Positions 22,490 through 33,105 of a DNA stretch of 64,000 nucleotides are shown piece after piece. Within the stretch, counting starts at the first letter, position 1, and each line of letters starts with the position of its first letter. The position numbers and the translations under genes were made by a program. The notes beneath the pieces are model-generated. The model saw nothing but the letters and a program-made list of their open reading frames with translations, was not told the DNA's origin and made no database searches. Origin of the DNA: Sipunculus nudus (Eukaryota; Annelida; Sipuncula; Golfingiida; Sipunculidae); the NCBI GenBank assembly GCA_026874595.1, contig CM049313.1:63864159-63928158 (forward strand). Direction: 5' to 3'.

Positions 22490-25082
22490 GTAATTTGATA
22501 TAAAATCGATATTTACTTCATCTTCATTACAACCAATATTTTAGTTTCTAGAAACGCACAAACATGAATGTCGGAATTAGGGCATGTTTAGCCTTAATCA
22601 AGGGTGTTTTGAAATAAACGATTGATTTAAAGTGCGTTTACCATACAGAAACAAATTGTGAAATGTTCAAAGTAATTTATTTCACGAGAGTACAGCTGGC
22701 AGGGGTATCAGAAATATCAACGTTACAAATTACATTCACTTAAGCTTAAGTTTCGTAAGTTTTATTTTGGTGATCCATTTACTGAATTTCAGACATCCCC
22801 TGTTGAGGTAAAGTATTACATCAACTTATGTAATTTCTAGATACCATTGAATGAATAACCAAAATCCCGTTTTCATTCCATGAGACAACATATGCTTTCC
22901 TTCTTTAAGAGTGAAAGACTGCTTATAATTTTTCTTCTCGCTTTTCCCACCGTGAAGCCCAGAATACCAAGTATTGCAATAAAAGATTCAAATATTCAAT
23001 CTTTTTCGTAGTTATTTTATGCAGAGCAGTTTCGACTGTTTACAAGAGTGTCATCATCCAAAATGGAGCAGTCGCCTGTCTTCCATGTAAAGTTAACTAT
23101 ACCGCCGATTTCACGAAACTCTACAAACATGTCTCTTACGATGACATATGGGATCTACAGGGCTCGTTGACAGCTTCGAAGACAATATTAGGGCCAAACC
23201 CTCGGGTTTTTCTCAACAACTCCTTTTATTGCTTAAAAAATGTAACCGCTCAGGACACTGGGGAATACCGTTGTGTAACAACCACGAGCGGAAAACCTGA
23301 TAGGATAAAGTATTTCGGAGTTTTAGTCAAAGGTTAGTATTTGTAAAGTATTTGCGCATTTCTTAACAATCAAGGATCATGGATAAGTACGGCACAAAAA
23401 CAAATAAATAAATAAAACGTCAGTAAAGCGTGCTCTCTTAATCTGTGAATATATACATAAAATAATATAATACGTTATATCCACTTGTGTGCATTTTATT
23501 CTGTTCAGTCTTAGATCACGCAAGCGATATGGAGACATTCAGCGTACACGAAACAACCTACGTCTGTTTACCTTGTGAGGTAATGGCAGACATGTTAAAT
23601 ATGTCTCTGTATAAGAAACAGGGTGGTGGCCACTGGAGTTTTTTAGCTCACGGCGGAACATCCAATAACAGGGGTATTATTATACATAAGACATTTTGCT
23701 TCCGTAGGATTCACAGACAAAACAACGGTGAATACAAGTGCAATTGGACAGATGCTGAAAGCAAAGAGCAAGAAAGGCTCTTCAAAATGCATGTCATGGG
23801 TAATCCAATGAAATTGTTTCTTATTAGACTTGAAACTTCGAACAATCAACAGGTTGTATGACTATCAGTCTCTCCAGCGAGATCGTTCCCATAAAAGATT
23901 AAAGAAGTAAAATATTAAAAAATGTTGATAGTTTTTATTTTGCAAATATGAATGTATAATTGTGTTCCCTACGTTTCTAATATTTACTGCTTATACGTTG
24001 ATATATGATATGTAATGGAACCATTTTCTTCATTCATTCCCCAATGAAAACACTGAAGAGAAAACCAACCTCATAACGCGCAATGTCAGCGTAGCGGGAG
24101 AAATGTCAACTCCTTTCAGCAGTCAACAAACTGATGATTCTGGTCCTGAGCGAAATGATTCCATTACAGGTAAACTGACAATGAAGTACTCAAATAGTAG
24201 ACAACTATGAGTATTTAAGCCGATATCTGGATACTTGAATAGAGATTGCTATTAACATACTATCCAGTTTCAGTTGCAAACGCGAAAGTAATGTGCAGTT
24301 TTAACATATAGCCAGTAAACAAATACAATCTTTATAAGATAAAGGGTACATATCCGTTCTTCCCTTCTATACTCATGCTTCCAAGTGTTGACCCGACATA
24401 GGAACAGACACTTTATGAAATGCAAAGTTTTTTTTATTATTTTGTATCAAAGTTTATAAATTACAGCAATTTTTTTATATCTAAGATTTATTTTAACTAT
24501 TTTAGTTTACCGATTAAAGCAGATCTATATATAGATAAACATATAATTTTATAAGTCAAGGAGTTGATTATAAGTTGAAGATATACAACACTATTAAGCA
24601 TCAACAGGACCGTTTTTAATTTGCAGAGAGAAACCCCAAAGACAGTAGGTCGGTTACACTGTTTTTCGTGATGGCGGCCTCAGTACTGACAGGATGCCTT
24701 TTCGGATTTATTTTCTTGTTCTTTGTCATCAAAAGTATGTATTAAACTTATGTATATCGATCTATAATGTAAATAATGTGATATGTTTCCTTAAACTGTT
24801 TTTTTTTTTTTCACTGATTTTCACCTTTGATGATTTCAGCAGAATACTAAATATTTTTTCTGCCATAGGATGAATTTCGTTCACCTTTAAACGAGGCCAA
24901 TAGCAGAAAATTAGGTTGTGATCCCTTTTCCTGAATTTACCCTTCCCTTCTGTCTTTGTTTAGCAGGAGTATGCATGGAACATGCAGATAGTATTCCATT
25001 CTTCGATAATGACGCAAGCCCGAATAATATCACGCGGTCTTTAAGGAGAGTTCCCAAAGTTAACCAACACATTTTAAATTGA
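22438..25082 (+). CDS. Two-Ig-domain type I transmembrane receptor (six exons)
   Basis: Exons 22438-22489, 23027-23332, 23509-23799, 24059-24169, 24627-24734 and 24967-25082 join to 327 codons with no stop. Every intron is phase 1 with GT-AG ends, which is usual for Ig-superfamily genes. Residues 1-17 form a hydrophobic leader. Ig domain 1 is about 25-119 (Cys35, Trp59, DTGEYRC ending in Cys100) and Ig domain 2 about 121-215 (Cys139, Trp162, NNGEYKC ending in Cys197). A Ser/Thr-rich stalk spans about 217-260, a transmembrane helix 263-288, and a 38-residue tail follows. Both domains share a CLPC motif and an added Cys (86 and 183). The role is unknown; cell-surface recognition or adhesion, perhaps immune, is inferred from architecture. 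I see no ITIM or ITAM in this tail. Confidence 0.85.
23027..23332 (+). CDS. Ig receptor exon 2 (Ig domain 1)
   Basis: It encodes one whole Ig domain, from AVSTVYKSVIIQNG to YFGVLVK, between a CAG/AG acceptor and a GTTAGT donor. The acceptor at 23025-23026 is chosen over the AG two bases earlier because only it keeps the Ig frame. Confidence 0.85.
23509..23799 (+). CDS. Ig receptor exon 3 (Ig domain 2)
   Basis: It encodes the second Ig domain, from LDHASDMETF to RLFKMHVM. The acceptor is TTCAG and the donor GTAATC. An open frame runs past the donor to 23861, but the phase-1 donor agrees with the next exon. Confidence 0.85.
24059..24169 (+). CDS. Ig receptor exon 4 (stalk)
   Basis: 37 codons, rich in Ser, Thr and Gln, with no Cys and one potential N-glycosylation site (NVS). 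The acceptor, which lacks a strong pyrimidine tract, is the weakest point of this model. Confidence 0.65.
24627..24734 (+). CDS. Ig receptor exon 5 (transmembrane)
   Basis: 36 codons. About 26 uninterrupted hydrophobic residues (VTLFFVMAASVLTG onward to FFVIK) follow a short charged juxtamembrane piece and end with Lys, the stop-transfer side. TTTGCAG acceptor and GTATGT donor. Confidence 0.85.
24967..25082 (+). CDS. Ig receptor exon 6 (cytoplasmic tail, form A, with stop)
   Basis: It adds a 38-residue basic tail ending in a TGA at 25080-25082. The acceptor TTTAGCAG offers a tandem AG choice that would add or drop one residue. No clear AATAAA follows soon after, so this exon may be alternatively spliced before the exons at 25214 and 25732. 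Confidence 0.65.
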
Positions 25083-25213
25083 ACTATTTACCTTTTTACA
25101 TGATCGATTTAAGCCCAACATGCAGCATAAAGTGTTCGACTATACTGGCTTCTCTTTCCCAGATAACGAATTCCTCTTTCAATGCTAGATGATTATTCCT
25201 TATTAATATACAG

Positions 25214-25285
25214 AGATGTGGAAAAATGAAAACGCTAGTTTCTACCTGGCACCTGAATCAAATCAGGTTGAACGCACTTCTAACG
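25214..25285 (+). CDS. Ig receptor alternative tail exon 7
   Basis: A 72-nt open segment lies between TATACAG and GTAAGT and is phase 1 at both ends. It can join exon 5 directly (encoding KMWKNENASFYLAPESNQ and onward). The single Tyr is not in a standard ITIM. It is inferred from splice signals and phase only. Confidence 0.6.
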
Positions 25286-25731
25286 GTAAGTAAACTTTGG
25301 CATTTAACGGTTATGCGTATTTTATTGAATATGCGATAAATTCGTTTTTACATAAATTTCTTCATGGTATGACAGATTTCCTTATGAGTTATGAGACGAC
25401 TGTAAATTGTAGGATTCCAAAAGTTTTTCACCAAATTACCTCATTCGTTACGTTTCTATATCCCATCATAAATCTTCGTTCAGGCAAAGTACTTTCTGTA
25501 TAGTTCGGAGTGGCATCCTTTAGAGCAGAACATATCAAGACGATAATCAGATTGGAGAAGGAAACCGCATACGGAGCTTTAAAATCTGTATTAATAAATT
25601 TCTTTTTTTCTCAATAGAAGGGCTATAGAAATACAACGGTATATGAAGGCAGGCAACTGCTTTATATAATAAGCATTGTATGCGCCCCTTCATCATTTAT
25701 CTAGAAAGTGATTATGTTTCTATTTTAGCAG

Positions 25732-25748
25732 CGCACTCAGATATGTGA
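25732..25748 (+). CDS. Ig receptor alternative last exon 8 (coding part)
   Basis: After TATTTTAGCAG the frame from exon 7 reads AHSDM and a TGA at 25746-25748. Together with exon 7 it gives an alternative protein of 318 residues. AATAAA at 26003 and again near 26024 would serve as polyadenylation signals. Confidence 0.5.
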
Positions 25749-27620
25749 AGGCTCTTCTGCTGCGTTCTAAGAAGTGTCACCTTGAACGTGGCACCAAACA
25801 ACTAAAAAGAGGATAAAGAATAGTGGAGTGTTCCAAAACTTCAGAAAGTGAGACTTATCTAACAAAAACATTGCTCAACCCTGGACGAGGAAAGAATTTA
25901 CATAAATAAGTTGGAATTAATTATTTCACTCACCGTAATATATTTTTACTTAATACTCGTTAAATAGATGGCGCCAAATGGTTGGCATGCCTGTTATTCT
26001 TGAATAAATCTACCTGTCGCGGAATAAAACGAATTTGGAAATTTGAAAAGCAGTGGAAGGCTAATACTCAAATCAGAGTCAACCAGTATAGCTTTCATAA
26101 ACTGAATATGCTTTAATTCGCTGGCGTGTGATGTCACGTTTTAATTACAAGATTTATTTTGTGATTCTACAGGTGAAATATTTTGCCTCAAAATTTTACC
26201 ATGCTTATGATTGTGTTTATTATTACGTATTTAGCTGGTCTGATCGGCTGTATTCACGCCAATTCATTGGCAGCTAGACTAGGAACAATAAAACAATACA
26301 CACACACACACACACATAAACAGACTTTGCACGCTTTTTTATGCTATAATTGATCTTTTCGCTTCTTTCGTGAATAAAGATTGTGAATCCCCACATTTTG
26401 TTATGATTGTTATGTTATGTCTATAACATTATAGAACATTTCATACTTCGGGCGGATCTAGGAAAAAAATGTGGGGGGAGGGGGGCAACCCAGGAGGACT
26501 TACGACAAACTTAAAAAATGATCCCCTGGTCCGGAAAGGGGGGGGGGGGGTCCAGACTCCAGACCAAAGGGAGTTTATATAGTTTAAAACGTAGATAACT
26601 GTAATCTATCACTCTTAAAGTTTAGTTGTAAAGCTAATTATTACCGGCCAGGTTTCCATTTTTTACCTCTTCTAAGTGGTAGGGATTATGTTTTTGTTGG
26701 CATTGGTTTGTACTTTGAGAAACATAACTCAAAACAATTAATAATGGATTTTAAAGGTGCCCATTCACCTACCTTTTACAAAAGAATTTATGATTTCTTG
26801 CCTCTTCTGTGTACATATTAATGATCTTAGAGTAAATTTGGTTGTGAAAAGTTCTTATAAGGCCTCCGTGAAGGATGTATGAATTTTTTTATCAACAACA
26901 TGTTTGTAAATATAACAATGTTGACAAACAGGAAAAACATGTAATCTGTGGTGGTAGGTTGCACATAGTCAGAGGTAGAAAGGTCACTTGTTGCAAAACG
27001 CCATTTGCAAAGCTCTGGCTTATCTGACTTTCTGCCAGATGCCCTTGTTTGGATTATTTTGGCGGGCCCCACATGCTATAAACACGTTGATATAAACGAA
27101 ACAAGCTGCCTGTGTGCGGCGATATCCCATTTCCTGGTCTATTTTTGTAAAAGCTCCAAGGGATTACGTTTAGTTTATGAAGGTTCGGTAATGATATGAG
27201 GAACAATTGATTAAATTGATTTTTGTGTAAATACTTGCGTTAATAACTCCGAAATGAGTGCTTTATTTAGGTTTATAGCGGATTAGTTCACACAGGGACG
27301 TTGCAGGTCTTTGGAGATCGAGTCGTGACGTAACAGAAAACAATGACATTACTCCACGTGTACGTGCCATTTCCCTGGAAGATGTCGGTAAATCTATGTA
27401 CAACATGGGTGTCATGGCTGTTGTTCGTTGTGTTATTGTCAAGGGCAGCAATACTACGATGACCAAGGACTTTTTTCAATTATTTCATCTAGGAAATTCT
27501 TGGGAATAAAAGAGGTTTAATAAACATTTCAGGGCACAAACTGGGTACAGTTTGTCTATAACATGTTAGCAACATTACTCAAAAAGTCATTAACATATTT
27601 TGTTTAATTTTCAAGATATC
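25749..27620. other. 3' region of the Ig receptor and spacer
   Basis: Probable 3' UTR to about 26050, then AT-rich DNA with a (CA)n microsatellite at 26296-26315 and a GGATCC-type short repeat at 26447-26575. No gene recognised. Confidence 0.5.
26447..26575. repeat. GGATCC-type short interspersed repeat (copy)
   Basis: GGCGGATCTAGGA, a G-rich tract, CCCAGGAGGA, GGTCCGGAAAGGGG and GTCCAGACTCCAGACC match the order in copies near 870-1010, 31995-32130 and 51226-51420. The family looks like a short non-autonomous element. Confidence 0.6.
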
Positions 27621-28289
27621 TCGGCAATGATACAAAGGCCAACTTATCAAATTTTGGGGGTGATCCGGATCACCATATGGATCCAAAATATGTTGCATTT
27701 TTGACAATGCCGTGTTAAATGCATGACTAAATATCGTATGAATGAATGCCATGAATAATCATGAGTACAGCGAACGTGAATCTAGCGGTAACTGGACTTA
27801 CCCGCCATTGCACCGTATTTATGTAAAACAAACGGCTGCACACACCTCGACGACACGATGGGGGAAGCTAACGAGAACTTTTATCCGCTCCCCTTATACA
27901 CACAAGTGGTCCATGGGCCCTGACGCTCTGCTGAATTTGACAAAAAGGTTACATACGTATTAATTACTGATCTTATGATCTGGTGAAATATATTTGTTAA
28001 GGTACCTTGAACAACGGTTAAAGCTCATTATCCTTAAAAAATAGGTAACAGTGACATTATCTAGGGTTTCAAAAAAGATTTTACCAGGAACTCTCTAGAT
28101 GCTAAGACGGAAGTTTCTACGTCCCACTACAACGTTTGTTCCCATCTGCTTGAATCATGGCCTTTCGCATAGCTCGCTGAACATATATAGTTCACAGTGA
28201 CACAATCAGGTCTCAAAGGATTTTTACAGGAACCTCTCAGGGTCTTAATCAAATAAATTTCCAGGTCCAACTGTCACAAATCGTGCATA

Positions 28290-28441
28290 GGGATAGGGCA
28301 TAGCTTAGTAGTTAAGGATTTGGACTTCAGAGCTCAAGACCCCCGGTTCGAACCCCATCGGTGTCTGGTGCTTTCAATGGAATAAAGAGGAACTTAAGAG
28401 ATTCGCTGTCTTAACGACAGGTTATGACTTCTGGATTATTC
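28290..28441 (+). repeat. tRNA-derived SINE
   Basis: An A-box-like TAGCTTAGTAGTTAAG near 28302 and a perfect B box GGTTCGAACCC at 28345-28355 lie at tRNA spacing and are followed by about 90 bp of unrelated body. The ends do not pair into an acceptor stem, so this is a SINE head and not a tRNA gene. It is part of the piece absent from the second duplication copy. Confidence 0.65.
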
Positions 28442-30293
28442 CTAACACCATGCATATAAAACTTAAAAGCCAAGAATGCTTAATAATAACATATCATCCT
28501 TAACATATGACATCCATCGTCATTCAATAGACAGTGCCAAAAACAGGACATGGCCGTTAACAAGGCACAAATCGTAACCGTTGGAAATATATACCTGACA
28601 TCAAGGAAGGACTTCGGTAAATCTACTTGCACACCAAAAGGTAGTTCACTGTGACCTTTATTTTGCGACTAATGCCCGTTTTTGTGTTTTTTAGCACTTA
28701 TCTAATCGTACTTGTGTTAGTGTCGTTGGCTGCAAAACAAAAATGTCGTACTCAACCCTTAAACAAGATGTCATTGTGCATCAAATGCAATTGTTACCAT
28801 GCACGAAATGAAGAAAATCAGCCCAGCCAGTTCTCAAGAACTATTACGGACACAAATGCAAAAATATTTTCAGCTGATATATGAAATTCATTCTTAAGAT
28901 AAAATAACTCAGTGAAAATCGCATGGATTTTTTTTCAAATTTTGCAAGCTTATTGATTAAGGAAAGTCCTTACAGCTTTGGAAGACAGGTGGCGCCATCT
29001 AAAATTTTCTTTATTTTCACGCCCTTTTTTTCTTCTTTTTTTTGTACTCATAAATTAAGGCTGGCCAGTTGTTCACTAGGCACAAATCTTAACCGCCTTA
29101 CCTACAAACTTTATACTTAAATTTAGGTAGGTCCCCTGCTGTCTCCTTGCATACCAGAATTTGGTGACCTATATTTTGCGAGTAATGCCTGTTTTTATGT
29201 GTTTAGCAATCTAAAATTTTAACATTACAGACTTTTCAAGTCAGATAAGCGTCATAAACCCTGGGTAACATTCGCACATACAGACCAGATAACTAAGAGA
29301 ATAAAAGTCGCAGTGACCTAATTTAAGGTATCCAGGCATTTTTTTCATGGGCCTTCCTGGTTGTCCAATCAGAAGATTCAATGTCCAATGGTTACAAAAT
29401 ATGTAACGGAATAGACGACCAGCAGACTCAAGGGAGTTCTTACTTTAGTCGTGCACTATAAATAAATCAAGTTTGCAGCCAATATTTTAATCCAAACTAA
29501 AGTTATCATCCAGAAACAAAATGTTAACAGATGGGTCCTGTGATCATGTGCTTTAACCCAAGTGATCCAAAATCAAAAAGATCTTCCCTATCGGCATACA
29601 GCGGCAGGTGAATTACTTGTAGAAGAATTACTTACAGTTAGACTAAAAATGCATCCACAATCCACAATTTGACTTCACCTTTAAAACTACATGACAACAC
29701 CTAAAAAAATTTGTTTTCCCCTGTATCATGTATCTATCTACCCTTAAACTGAAATTTAACTCAATTAAAATTCCATTTTTTAACAAGAAAGACACACAGT
29801 AGAGTGTTTACAAAAACAGTTATTGATAAGTTGTCATTTAGTTTAATATTAGTCCACTCAAAAGTGGCTTACTGTTACTAGGTGCTTTAAATAGTGTCCT
29901 TAATTTTTTTAATGTTACAAAAATCATGTGAAAAAGATAACAAAAATTAGAAAATTTATATACCATAAGAAAGATCACTGTACCATATTTAAAATAATGT
30001 ACACTTGATGGGGCCACATATGAATTTTGAACAACTTCTGGATTGATTTAGATATAATAGGGGTTTTAGTCAATAATGACCCATTAATTGCTCTATATTT
30101 TCATTTTAATTCCTACTGGGTAAAAGATATGTATAAACATATGTATACATATACTATTAACCAACATTTAAAATATTTATATCTTGGGTATGGTAAATAT
30201 AAGGGAAATGTGAAAAAAAACTAAAATATATTGTCATGAAGGTAGTATGTCAGACATATAGTTCGGATATACAAAAGCTGGAGGAGTGCACAT

Positions 30294-30475
30294 ACGGTAG
30301 AACCTCTCCTTACAGGCACCTCTGTACTAAGAACACCTTCTTTTTATGCCCCCTTATAGGTAGTCCTTTGAAAGTAGGTCTCCAAATCTAAAACCTCCCC
30401 ACTAAGGACATCTCCCTACTGCAGACAAAATGTCCAGTCCCGCAAGTTTCGGTAATGCAGAGGTTCTTCAGTGTA
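30294..30475. repeat. Tigger-like MITE (copy 1)
   Basis: The ends read GGTAGAACCTCTCC and, inverted, GAAGAACCTCTGC, flanked by TA. The inside contains ACCTCTGTACTAAG-type blocks found in TcMar-Tigger short elements. A second copy lies at the matching place 37238-37415 as part of the block duplication. Confidence 0.6.
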
Positions 30476-31262
30476 TCCCTCTATCCTGTCCATTACCAGA
30501 CCAGGGCTACTGTTTGAAGACATAACCTCCTTTTCAAGTAATCTGCATTGTTATGTCAAGGGACGGGGCATATAGGCACTGTCAGGTAGATTCTTACAAT
30601 CTACTCAAGCAATGCATATAACTTTCATTAACAATGATGTGAAGATTTATCTTTGATTTAGATACTTTGTTTATACACTAATGATGTAAGTGTGTGTTTA
30701 AAATTTTTTTTTACTTCAAATTAACACGGAATAATGGGTTTCAAAATACAATAAGATGCTATGTACATTATATCTTATGAGGAACTAAGAAAATGGTATT
30801 AACACATATAAGCATAATAGTGTAATCCTATGTATTATTACACATCAACAATATAAAACTTATACAACTTAGCCTGTAGAATTAGAACAGGAGGGGGACT
30901 GAGGCACGCATCCAGATTTTTTGCAGGGAGGGGTCAACGGGTGTCATGCATAAAATTGTCAAACAAAAGTTCGTTGATTAAGAGCAGGAGTGGGGGGGGA
31001 GGGGGGTCTCCACCCCTGAAACCCCCTGTCATGCATAAGATTTGTCTAAAAGGGTTGTTGGTTGAACACCCTTGATCCACGCCTGATGCAATTCTTTTGG
31101 TGTGACTACTATCACCTTACATACACATTCATTCTGATATCGGTTTACGTTTAAATACAAAGAAAATATTTTCTCAGATGGCTTTTTAGGAACTGTTATT
31201 GCATTATTCACCAATGAATAAAATTTGCTATGTCCTAATCTTCTAACTTATATTTTAAAATA

Positions 31263-31317
<55 letters not shown>
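31263..31317. repeat. (TA)n microsatellite
   Basis: About 27 uninterrupted TA units. The counterpart in the other duplication copy is at 38272-38323 with about 26 units, and the middle copy (near 35380) has lost it. Confidence 0.95.
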
Positions 31318-31319
<2 letters not shown>

Positions 31320-32947
31320 GATGATGATATTTTTGCAAAGTTTTTATTTTAAAATGCAGAATGGTATTAAGAAGTATTTGAGAGGTTTGTTATCCAAATG
31401 GTCGATGGCACTTAAAAAAAAGGTCATAAAATCCACAAAGCTCAAAGGTTTTAATGATTGTTTCAGTGTCCCCCTACCCCACATCTCCTTCCCCTTACAA
31501 TAAAATTCAAAAGAGATCGACAATACCATAATATTCTATAGCTGTAAACAACATATGAACACAAATATCAGATTACCCTTTCAATAAAGCAAGAATTAAT
31601 ATGTTTTGCCTGTGCAGAGGTCAATCATGAAACTATAAAATATACTACAAAAATCTAATACTTATAAAAGGAATTCAGTTCACGTTTGTGCGCATGTTCT
31701 CTAAAACCGCACTGTGTACGATATTGTGCCATACATCATTTTAAAGGTTATTATCCCCGCAGTGACATAGGCGATATGAAAATAAATAATTTTTAATATA
31801 CATATAATTTTGAGTGATTTTTTCGGTTTTTTTACCGAGCACAGCCGAACTGTCTTCGGCAATCACCGGAATGCGTGCATCGTGGTCACTTAACCTCTAA
31901 CACTAAGGACTATTGTTCATATGAATAACGCTTGCTTTCAATGAGGGATTTGACCCACGTGCGTGGTCAGTAAAAGAGAAAAACACATGTTTCTCGCTTA
32001 TGAAATGGAGAGTTCAACCCAGGAGGATTAATGACAAAACCTAATTCAAGGTCCCAATTTCAGGAACATGCGTGGGGTGGAGTGGGGTGGAGTGGTGTCT
32101 GGGGTTTCAGGCCTCAAAATTTGTCTGATACGATGAAAAAAAAAATTGCAGCGGTTGAAAATGAATACGGACCCTCTGCATGGGATTCCGTTAGGTCCGC
32201 TCCTGCTACTTACGAGGTATGCATATTTCTGTTTCTTTCTTCAGGAACAGTTTCCTTGCAACGTACATTTAATAAATCTTTCATGTGTTCCTCACATCAA
32301 CCTAATCTTTATACGTCCACCGATAGAATCCAGTTAAATATCATCGAAAACCTGAATGCCCCCGCGTCTCATTCCGGTTCGCAATGTCAACACCATCACT
32401 GGCCAGGTCATCAAGGTAAACATACCGGGGTTTAAATTTCTTGCCACGAGGACAGAACCACAGAATGAATGTTAAAAATATTGGAGCGACTGCAGGATCA
32501 CTCACACACTGTCTCCACTAGATTATGAGTTTATACGGACGGACGGTATGATGTTAAGGATTCATGTAATTTAAAAGTAAGTGGCAAAATTAAGATACAA
32601 GCAGCTGTACATAGAAACGTTTTCTGTTCACAGAAGTGTTGTTCCTCAGAGAGGTGCGTGAGTTATTCTGCAGTCGTGCCAAAATATTATTACATATCTT
32701 ATGGAAACAGTTTCCCACTGAAAACCTATATTTTCTGTTAACTTTTAGAATAAAAAAAAATGAGCCAACATTTCACATCTCAGTTAATAAATCTCCCCAA
32801 CCCCGGTAATAAGCCCTGTATATCGGGTCTATCCGCTAGTAAACAATAAAAAGGAAATATTATACAACTCAAATGTATATTTCTATGAATTTTTAATTTT
32901 ATAAAATATCCTATATCTTCATCTCATCACTTTTTGTTGAAGTCTGT

Positions 32948-33105
32948 TTATGCTGAATCAGCTTCTTTTCGCATAGGAGGTTCAGGTTTTGATTCAAGTT
33001 CATACACAATCTGAAGCCCAAGTGGGCTGATCTTCTCCTCCACCATCTTGTCAATCCTTGCACTCATGTCTGGTGTCAAGACATTCTTCCAATCTCCAAC
33101 CTTTC
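32948..33105 (-). CDS. Sulfotransferase last exon, distal copy (6)
   Basis: The same exon in the other duplication copy ends [10 protein letters not shown] and TAA at 32950-32948. All signals are intact. Against 6' there are seven base differences, six of them at third codon positions, and two amino-acid changes (Met/Val, Glu/Asp). It could serve as an alternative last exon or belong to an assembly duplicate. Confidence 0.85.

Noticed and set aside
23800-23861. Extension of Ig exon 3 to the stop at 23861
   Set aside because: A phase-1 donor at 23800 agrees with all other introns and leads to stalk and transmembrane exons. Read-through would give a short secreted form, possible but unsupported.
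28297-28368. tRNA gene
   Set aside because: A and B boxes are present but the two ends do not form an acceptor stem; it is better described as a SINE head.
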